Part shown: one piece after another, positions 7,967 to 12,170 of the stretch
Position numbering within the stretch: position 1 is the stretch's first letter
How the letters are laid out: each line of letters starts with the position of its first letter
NCBI GenBank assembly: GCA_002711465.1
Contig: PARL01000006.1
Coordinates: 10,126-22,295, forward strand
Source: Fidelibacterota bacterium
GTDB taxonomy: Bacteria > Fidelibacterota > Marinisomatia > SCGC-AAA003-L08 > D37C17
Reading direction: 5' to 3'
Length of the DNA stretch: 12,170 bases
Notes under the pieces: generated by a model
Databases searched by the model: none
Told to the model about the DNA's origin: nothing
What the model saw: the letters and a program-made list of their open reading frames with translations, nothing else
Made by a program: the position numbers and the translations under genes

Positions 7967-8158
7967 CTATGATTCCTGTGATTTTTTGGCCAAATTATAC
8001 ATGAAAAGACCAATACTACTTAAAACAAACATAATAACTCCAAGTAAAACCCAAATACCTGCCTGCACTGCTTTAACAGCAGGTTCATCAGGGTCACCGT
8101 AACATACAGCACAAGCTGATAAAATATCAATCAATGCTATCATAACTATCCATATCAT
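7967..8158 (-). CDS. Small CxxC membrane protein in the cytochrome oxidase operon, 63 residues
   Basis: A hydrophobic N-terminus (MIWIVMIALIDILSA) is followed by CAVCYGDPDEP (Cys16, Cys19), a membrane helix (about 33-53) and a basic tail NLAKKSQES. LSAC at 13-16 fits a lipobox, but there is no positive charge before the hydrophobic stretch and an Asp interrupts it, so lipoprotein processing is uncertain. If the N-terminus is a signal, the CxxC lies on the outer side near the CuA domain. The ATG overlaps the previous stop (ATGA) and has a strong AAGGAG 8 nt upstream. It sits immediately before coxB, which suggests, as inference, a role in copper delivery, CuA thiol redox or oxidase assembly. 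I recall similar short CAVC-x-G-x-PD proteins near oxidase genes in other non-proteobacteria but know no established function. Confidence 0.8.
   Translation of the reverse strand: MIWIVMIALIDILSACAVCYGDPDEPAVKAVQAGIWVLLGVIMFVLSSIGLFMYNLAKKSQES
7974..7978 (-). promoter_or_regulatory. Ribosome binding site of coxB
   Basis: CAGGA, with 8 nt to ATG 7965. It decides this start over the longer in-frame start at 8013 and lies inside the 3' end of the preceding small gene, indicating translational coupling. Confidence 0.7.
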
Positions 8159-8340
8159 AAACTCAACTCCTTAACTTTAGCATAAAATTTAATTCCATAA
8201 AAACCGATTATAATAATCGAAAAAAGTGAACCATAAAAATAATACATCATATCATTTGTAAATGACCAATATGCAAGGAATGCAAATAAAAGTATCGATG
8301 CTACCACAAATATAATATGAAAATGTTTAATTGAAGGCAT
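8155..8340 (-). CDS. Small two-helix membrane protein between oxidase subunits IV and II, 61 residues
   Basis: Begins MPSIKHFH. Two hydrophobic helices (about 9-26, IIFVVASILLFAFLAYWS; and 30-50, MMYYFYGSLFSIIIIGFYGI) are followed by a basic amphipathic tail KFYAKVKELSL. Start: ATG 8340 lies 1 nt after the subunit IV stop (TAG-A-ATG), with GAGG/GGAAG a little upstream. An in-frame start at 8376 would overlap subunit IV and is less likely. The stop overlaps the next ATG by 4 nt. The position suggests a small oxidase accessory subunit or assembly factor; there is no motif to say which. I do not recognise a named family. Confidence 0.75.
   Translation of the reverse strand: MPSIKHFHIIFVVASILLFAFLAYWSFTNDMMYYFYGSLFSIIIIGFYGIKFYAKVKELSL
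8167..8172 (-). promoter_or_regulatory. Ribosome binding site of the small CxxC protein
   Basis: AAGGAG, the best Shine-Dalgarno in the window, lies 8 nt before ATG 8158. It confirms that this small gene is translated and supports its start. Confidence 0.75.
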
Positions 8341-8341
8341 T

Positions 8342-8743
8342 CTAGTGATCTTCCTCATTATGATGTTTTGGCTCATAAAACTTTACATAATTATCCGTAT
8401 CTACATATTGTTCATGTTCCGATGAATGAGACTCTCCACTAGATCTCCAAGACATTGGCATGAATAATAATACAAACAAAAATAACACTGATGCTAAAAG
8501 TGTATAGTATATTGTACTACTCTCATCATTTAAATGCATAAAATATGCTGACACTAAATATCCTTTAACACATGCTATAGATAATCCAACAAATAATATC
8601 CAAAATATAGGACTAAATGGCAAAAATGTGTATTCTTCAAAAGGTATATATGAAACTGCAACAGTTAAAACTGTAAATGCTAGCAGTGCATAAAATACAT
8701 TTCGATAAACTTTTATATGTGATTGTATATCATGACTTGACAT
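8342..8743 (-). CDS. Cytochrome c oxidase subunit IV (prokaryotic type)
   Basis: A 133-residue membrane protein with three helices (about 15-33, 44-66 and 78-97). It matches the bacterial COX4 family: the first helix begins after KVYRNVFYALLAFTVLT, and the second ends in the typical Lys60 followed by LVSAYFMHLNDE. The hydrophilic C-terminal tail (from about 100) is rich in His and acidic residues (SSEHEQY, KHHNEEDH). That is unusual and could bind metal or dock a partner; this is inference. The subunit is non-catalytic and stabilises the oxidase. AGGA precedes the ATG at standard distance. The gene follows subunit III by 9 bp. Confidence 0.9.
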   Translation of the reverse strand: MSSHDIQSHIKVYRNVFYALLAFTVLTVAVSYIPFEEYTFLPFSPIFWILFVGLSIACVKGYLVSAYFMHLNDESSTIYYTLLASVLFLFVLLFMPMSWRSSGESHSSEHEQYVDTDNYVKFYEPKHHNEEDH

Positions 8744-8752
8744 AAATTTTTC

Positions 8753-9358
8753 CTATAGTAAATAGATTGATGGAAATAAAAATATCCATACTAAATCAAC
8801 AAAATGCCAATAAAGTCCTGCTACTTCAATTCTATTGGTAAATCTTTCCGGCTCTGTATTCCACATCTTTGAACCAACAGGCAACCAAAAATAAGCATTA
8901 ACAATTATTCCACCGATGATATGTAAACCATGTAAGCCAGTCATAGTAAAATAAACTGCATAAAAATTATGTGTCCACGGAAAATGTCCTGCATCAAATT
9001 TTGAGGTATATTCAAAATATTTTATAACTAAAAATATTACCGAACATAATAATGTTATGCCCATATAAAATTTGAATTTAGATAAATCTTTAAGTTTAAG
9101 TGAAACCCAAGACATAACAAATGTTACACTCGACAAAATAAGAACTGCTGTATTCAAAGTTGCTAATGGTACATTTAAATGAGCCTCTTTAACATGTAAC
9201 ATCCAAAAAGGGTCACCAGTTCTTAGAATGATGTATGTTGAAAATAATGCTCCAAATAACATGATTTCTGATGCCAAAAATAACCAAATACCTAATTTAC
9301 TATTATATAAACCAGTATCTTTTCTTTCTTCAACATTATAAGGTATTTCAATATCCAT
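8753..9358 (-). CDS. coxC: Cytochrome c oxidase subunit III
   Basis: A 201-residue integral membrane subunit of the five-helix bacterial form. Helices lie at about 22-45 (LGIWLFLASEIMLFGALFST), 65-85, 97-113, 131-157 (YFTMTGLHGLHIIGG) and 179-200 (YWHFVDLVWIFLFPSIYLL). Family hallmarks are the Glu in FLASEIM, the GLHGLHI motif and the terminal WHFVDLVWIFLF. It carries no metal. It binds lipid and keeps O2 and proton supply to subunit I stable. It lies 6 bp downstream of subunit I. An AGAGGAA element overlaps the end of the subunit I gene, indicating coupling. Confidence 0.97.
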   Translation of the reverse strand: MDIEIPYNVEERKDTGLYNSKLGIWLFLASEIMLFGALFSTYIILRTGDPFWMLHVKEAHLNVPLATLNTAVLILSSVTFVMSWVSLKLKDLSKFKFYMGITLLCSVIFLVIKYFEYTSKFDAGHFPWTHNFYAVYFTMTGLHGLHIIGGIIVNAYFWLPVGSKMWNTEPERFTNRIEVAGLYWHFVDLVWIFLFPSIYLL

Positions 9359-9364
9359 AATTAT

Positions 9365-11035
9365 TTATTCCTCTGTTTGTGGATAATAATCCTTATCACG
9401 ACCTTCAACGCTATATTCATATGCTCCTCTGTAAACACTTGGTATGACCTCAAAGTTACCATGGCCTAAAGGTGGAGAGGTTGCATCCGTCCATTCAATA
9501 GTTGTAGCATTCCAAGGATTTGGATCAGTCTCTGTTTCATATCTCTTTCTAAATATTGTCCAAAAGAAGTTATAAATGAAAAATAGTTGGAAGAAGAAAA
9601 GTAAAAATGCTGAAATAGACATTATTTCGTTTAAATATAAAACCTCTTTAGCATGAGCGTAGTCATAACCACCATTTGCCATTCTTCTAGATAAACCTGT
9701 TAATCCTTGTAAAAACATAGGCATAAAAATTCCATTCATACATACAAATGAGCCATAAAAATGTATTTTTCCTAAAACTTCACTCATTGCTTTGCCAGTA
9801 ATCTTTGGAAACCAAAAATAAATTCCAGCAAAAATTGCAAAAATGGTACCAGGTGCAACCACATAATGGAAGTGACCAATAACATAATATGTATCATGCA
9901 AGTGAATGTCAGCAGTTGCTAATCCAAGTGGCAATCCCGTAAGTCCTCCGATACCAAACATTGGAAGAAATGATAACGCAAATAACATTGGCGTATTAAA
10001 TCTAATCGAGCCTCCCCAAAGTGATAAAAATAAAGCTGATAATATAATGACTGATGGAATTGAAATAATCATTGTAGTTATCATGAAGAAACTACTCATA
10101 GTTGTTCCCATACCAGTTAAAAACATATGGTGGGCCCAAACAATAAAAGACATAAATCCTAACCATACACTTGAGTATACCATAGATTTATATCCCCATA
10201 GAGGCTTTCTAATATTGTTTGCTACGACCTCAGCAACAATACCTAAAGCTGGTAGAATCAATACATAAACTTCAGGGTGAGCTAAAAACCAAAATAAATG
10301 CTGATACAATAAAACACTACCACCAGCGTAAGGATTAAAAAAACCTGTATCAATTAATCTGTCAGACAATTGAAATATTGCTGCTGCTTGTAAAGGTGGA
10401 AAAGCTAGAAGTAATAAAAAAGAAGTTACCAATTGAGCCCATATAAAAAATGGCAATCTCATCCAAGTTAGACCAGGTACTCTAAGTTGAAAAATAGTAA
10501 CAATTATATTTGTTGAACCAAGAAGCGATGAAGCTATCAAGAAAATCATACCACAAATCCAAAATGTTTGTCCAGGTCCAGATGAAAGAGTAGCAAGCGG
10601 TACATATGATGTCCAACCTGAATGTGCAGGAAGTGCATCAGGAATGAAAAAGCTAGCCAACATAATTGCACCGCCTATAAAATACAGCCAATAACTCATC
10701 ATATTTAATTTAGGAAATGCCATATCAGGTGCTCCAACCTGCAATGGAACCAAATAGTTTCCAAAAGCTCCCACTACCATTGGCACCACTCCAAGAAATA
10801 CCATAATTGTCCCATGCATTGCACCAAGCGCATTATACATATCAGGAGATATTATATCCTTTTCTAATCCGGTACTTGTATTGTAAGCTAGTTGATATCT
10901 CATTATCATCATCAATACAAATCCGAATAGCAAAAATATCATGCTGGTTACACCATACTGTATACCTATCCATTTATGATCAATTGAAAATATATATTTT
11001 CTAATAAATGATTCTTGATGATTATCGTTACTCAT
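9365..11035 (-). CDS. coxA: Cytochrome c oxidase subunit I, A-type heme-copper oxidase
   Basis: A 556-residue, 12-helix catalytic subunit that reduces O2 to water and pumps protons across the inner membrane. Ligands visible: His74 (AMHGTIMVF) and His390 for the low-spin haem, His388 for haem a3 (GHFHYVV), and His253, His302 and His303 for CuB. Tyr257 in HPEVY is the expected cross-linked Tyr. D-channel residues are Asp104 (GAPDMAFP), Asn93 and Asn111, ending at Glu255. The K-channel Lys283 is in GYKSM. This residue set is that of an A1-type proton pump. The start ATG 11035 precedes SNDNHQESFIRKYIFSIDHKW, the normal beginning. It sits 2 nt after the ferredoxin stop with only a weak GGGT, so translation is probably coupled to that gene. 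Confidence 0.98.
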   Translation of the reverse strand: MSNDNHQESFIRKYIFSIDHKWIGIQYGVTSMIFLLFGFVLMMIMRYQLAYNTSTGLEKDIISPDMYNALGAMHGTIMVFLGVVPMVVGAFGNYLVPLQVGAPDMAFPKLNMMSYWLYFIGGAIMLASFFIPDALPAHSGWTSYVPLATLSSGPGQTFWICGMIFLIASSLLGSTNIIVTIFQLRVPGLTWMRLPFFIWAQLVTSFLLLLAFPPLQAAAIFQLSDRLIDTGFFNPYAGGSVLLYQHLFWFLAHPEVYVLILPALGIVAEVVANNIRKPLWGYKSMVYSSVWLGFMSFIVWAHHMFLTGMGTTMSSFFMITTMIISIPSVIILSALFLSLWGGSIRFNTPMLFALSFLPMFGIGGLTGLPLGLATADIHLHDTYYVIGHFHYVVAPGTIFAIFAGIYFWFPKITGKAMSEVLGKIHFYGSFVCMNGIFMPMFLQGLTGLSRRMANGGYDYAHAKEVLYLNEIMSISAFLLFFFQLFFIYNFFWTIFRKRYETETDPNPWNATTIEWTDATSPPLGHGNFEVIPSVYRGAYEYSVEGRDKDYYPQTEE

Positions 11036-11037
11036 TT

Positions 11038-11388
11038 TTACCCATTATCAATTTTTTTATCTACTGTAAATTCATATCTTTCTTCAAATGCATTTGTAGG
11101 AATCATTCTTATAGCTTGCCATGTTAATTTATCACACACTTTAGCACAAACCTGACATCCTATGCATTCATTCCACCTAACTTGAACTGGAGGTATCGAA
11201 ACATCATCATATTTATCTTCTGGAACAGGCTCAATACAATCAACTGGACAAAAAGGAACACAAGCAGAGCAACCAGTACAATTGTCCTCATCTACTACAG
11301 CCATTTTAGGTGGCCTGTTCTTTTTTGTTCGTATTAGTTCCGGTAATTCTGGAACTGCTTTTAAATGATCTTCTACTTTAAAGTCCAA
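11038..11388 (-). CDS. 2x[4Fe-4S] ferredoxin in the cytochrome oxidase operon (TTG start)
   Basis: A 116-residue soluble protein with two classical four-cysteine cluster motifs: Cys37, 40, 43, 47 in CTGCSACVPFCP and Cys75, 78, 81, 85 in CIGCQVCAKVC. An extra Cys51 follows the first. About 30 basic, proline-containing residues precede the first cluster, and about 30 follow the second (WQAIRMIPTNAFEERYEF). No signal or membrane helix is present, so it is cytoplasmic. It is longer than a minimal clostridial ferredoxin and has an insertion between the clusters (about 52-73). The start is TTG with AAGAGG 8 nt upstream, 4 nt after the previous stop. It immediately precedes subunit I; a low-potential Fe-S carrier there is unexpected. 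The donor and acceptor cannot be told from sequence. Confidence 0.93.
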   Translation of the reverse strand: MDFKVEDHLKAVPELPELIRTKKNRPPKMAVVDEDNCTGCSACVPFCPVDCIEPVPEDKYDDVSIPPVQVRWNECIGCQVCAKVCDKLTWQAIRMIPTNAFEERYEFTVDKKIDNG

Positions 11389-11392
11389 TCTA

Positions 11393-11554
11393 TTAACCTC
11401 TTAATAAAAATTTTTCTATAATCCAACCAGCAATAAAAAAACATGATCCGTAAGTTAACAATTCATAAGTCATTGGATCAGGGAAATATATGTAAAAACT
11501 ATATGTTATAACACCAATACCAATTAACTCAAAGAATTTTGCTAAATAATACAT
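11393..11554 (-). CDS. Very small two-helix membrane protein, 53 residues
   Basis: Begins MYYLAKFFELIGIG. Two hydrophobic helices (about 8-24 and 32-48) are separated by PDPMTYE, and the protein ends in EKFLLRG. Start: ATG 11554 lies 10 nt after the previous stop. A longer in-frame start at 11581 (nine more residues, MLVNYRRLE) would overlap the upstream gene by 17 bp. Neither has a good Shine-Dalgarno, so the choice is tentative. The last codons carry the ribosome binding site of the ferredoxin. The helix-loop-helix with a Glu in the first helix (FFELIG) resembles short membrane proteins I recall beside ferredoxins in other bacteria, but I cannot name a family. Confidence 0.7.
   Translation of the reverse strand: MYYLAKFFELIGIGVITYSFYIYFPDPMTYELLTYGSCFFIAGWIIEKFLLRG
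11397..11402 (-). promoter_or_regulatory. Ribosome binding site fixing the TTG start of the ferredoxin
   Basis: AAGAGG lies 8 nt before TTG 11388, inside the last codons of the preceding small gene. The next Met in the frame is 28 residues later, just before the first cluster motif, so the TTG is the better start. Confidence 0.65.
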
Positions 11555-11564
11555 TTCTAACCGT

Positions 11565-12050
11565 CTATAATTTACTAACATTTAACTCATTTATACGAGA
11601 GATTATTTTACTTATTTCTTTAAAACAATTATATTCAATAACAATGACGTATCCGTAATGAATTAATGCTAAGATAAACAGCATATTATGGACTGTTTCA
11701 CTAATAATACCTGTATGAACTGCTGCAAATAAAATAGCTAATGTTGATATTATTAAAATATTTGTTGTAGTATGTATATGCATCTTTCTTTTAAATCGCT
11801 TATATCTTTCATTTGTAATATCATAATTGTTATCCACAATTATTGCATTCATGCTTTTATTAATTGTTATAATTAAGAAAAATATAAGTGATTGTGTAAA
11901 AACATACACCATTACAGAAACTATTGAGGTCGAATTTAAAGTCAAGCCACCTCCAATCTCAGGCACAAAGTGACCATTTATCGCTGAAATTAAGAGCAGG
12001 ATAAATGATACTAACATTAAAAAATGACTAATTATAACTAATGTCCACAT
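11565..12050 (-). CDS. His-rich four-helix membrane protein at the head of the oxidase operon, 161 residues
   Basis: Four hydrophobic helices at about 4-24, 41-63, 95-114 and 120-140, with a basic cytoplasmic-like loop between helices 2 and 3 (ERYKRFKRKMHIH). Histidines are placed suggestively at or within membrane segments: His9, His27, His91, His93, His112 (AAVHTG), His121 (ETVHN) and His131. Paired transmembrane histidines could bind haem b or metal, but this is inference and no known cytochrome motif is complete. The VHTG...VH arrangement recalls an uncharacterised membrane family next to oxidase genes in other aerobic non-proteobacteria. Start: ATG 12050 is chosen. An upstream in-frame TTG (12104) adds 18 residues, lacks a Shine-Dalgarno and would coincide with a possible -35 box. 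First gene of the operon. Confidence 0.75.
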   Translation of the reverse strand: MWTLVIISHFLMLVSFILLLISAINGHFVPEIGGGLTLNSTSIVSVMVYVFTQSLIFFLIITINKSMNAIIVDNNYDITNERYKRFKRKMHIHTTTNILIISTLAILFAAVHTGIISETVHNMLFILALIHYGYVIVIEYNCFKEISKIISRINELNVSKL

Positions 12051-12075
12051 ATCGTATACTAATATTGTTGAATGA

Positions 12076-12104
12076 TTAATAAAAACTACCTTAAATTTAA
12101 GCAA
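12076..12104 (-). promoter_or_regulatory. Possible sigma-70-type promoter of the oxidase operon
   Basis: Reading on the minus strand, TTGCTT (12104-12099) and TATTAA (12081-12076) are 17 nt apart, giving a leader of about 20 nt before ATG 12050. In sequence this AT-rich such matches arise by chance, so this is a candidate only. It lies in the 91-bp divergent gap (12051-12141). Confidence 0.3.
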
Positions 12105-12127
12105 TAATTACTAATTATTTTTAAATA

Positions 12128-12133
12128 AAAGGA
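12128..12133 (+). promoter_or_regulatory. Ribosome binding site of the divergent right-edge gene
   Basis: AAAGGA lies 8 nt before ATG 12142, matching the spacing used elsewhere in the window. It supports a real gene start at the edge. Confidence 0.6.
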
Positions 12134-12141
12134 TAAATACA

Positions 12142-12170
12142 ATGAAAAATAAATGGCTAATATTAACAAT
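12142..12170 (+). CDS. Start of a divergent gene, probably with a signal peptide (partial)
   Basis: ATG AAA AAT AAA TGG CTA ATA TTA ACA gives MKNKWLILT, a basic start leading into a hydrophobic stretch, as in exported or membrane proteins. Only nine full codons are in the window, so the product cannot be named. It shares the 91-bp intergenic region with the oxidase operon on the opposite strand. Confidence 0.55.

Noticed and set aside
7966..8013. Longer N-terminus for the CuA subunit starting at 8013
   Set aside because: It adds 16 residues unlike any subunit II start and overlaps the preceding gene. ATG 7965 has its own ribosome binding site 8 nt upstream.
9906..10268. 120-codon plus-strand frame opposite coxA
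   Set aside because: It is antisense to highly conserved subunit I codons; the composition reflects the other strand and there is no ribosome binding site.
10807..11004. 65-codon plus-strand frame opposite coxA
   Set aside because: It is antisense to the conserved N-terminal part of subunit I; no domain or ribosome binding site.
12051..12104. Upstream TTG start for the His-rich membrane protein
   Set aside because: No Shine-Dalgarno, a polar extension before the first helix, and overlap with a possible promoter. ATG 12050 is simpler, though not proven.

Overview
This is an AT-rich window (about 30% G+C by eye) from a bacterium with an outer membrane and aerobic respiration. Two observations suggest the organism. 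The first 5.1 kb encodes SprA/Sov, the giant outer-membrane translocon of the type IX secretion system, which points to the Bacteroidota/FCB superphylum. Many genes, however, have clear Shine-Dalgarno sequences about 8 nt before the start, which is unusual for Bacteroidota proper. A marine FCB lineage such as Marinimicrobia/Fidelibacterota (SAR406) is my best guess. It rests on family recollection, not on a search.

Layout. Positions 1-5673, minus strand: rdgB (house-cleaning nucleotide pyrophosphatase) followed by sprA. The two genes overlap, and sprA runs off the left edge, so its C-terminus is missing. Positions 5747-5852, plus strand: a tRNA-Phe(GAA) with a strong intrinsic terminator. Positions 5869-6024, plus strand: a small two-helix membrane protein whose end overlaps the end of the next minus-strand gene. 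Positions 6016-12050, minus strand: one long tight operon. In transcription order it encodes a His-rich 4-helix membrane protein, a tiny 2-helix membrane protein, a 2x[4Fe-4S] ferredoxin, cytochrome c oxidase subunits I, III and IV, a 2-helix membrane protein, a small CxxC membrane protein, subunit II, and a 2-oxoglutarate/Fe(II) oxygenase of the isopenicillin-N-synthase type. At the right edge (12142 onward, plus strand) a divergent gene begins.

How the genes work together. The core of the long operon is an A-type heme-copper cytochrome c oxidase. All heme, CuB, CuA, D-channel and K-channel residues I looked for are present. Subunit II comes last of the four subunits, carries two insertions and has a very acidic C-terminal tail. 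The least understood parts are the three genes ahead of subunit I and the two tiny membrane proteins between subunits IV and II. Their tight packing and translational coupling suggest an accessory, assembly or electron-transfer role. The rdgB-sprA pair and the tRNA are unrelated neighbours. I saw no insertion sequence, CRISPR array, phage gene or other mobile element. No gene-free stretch exceeds 300 bases.
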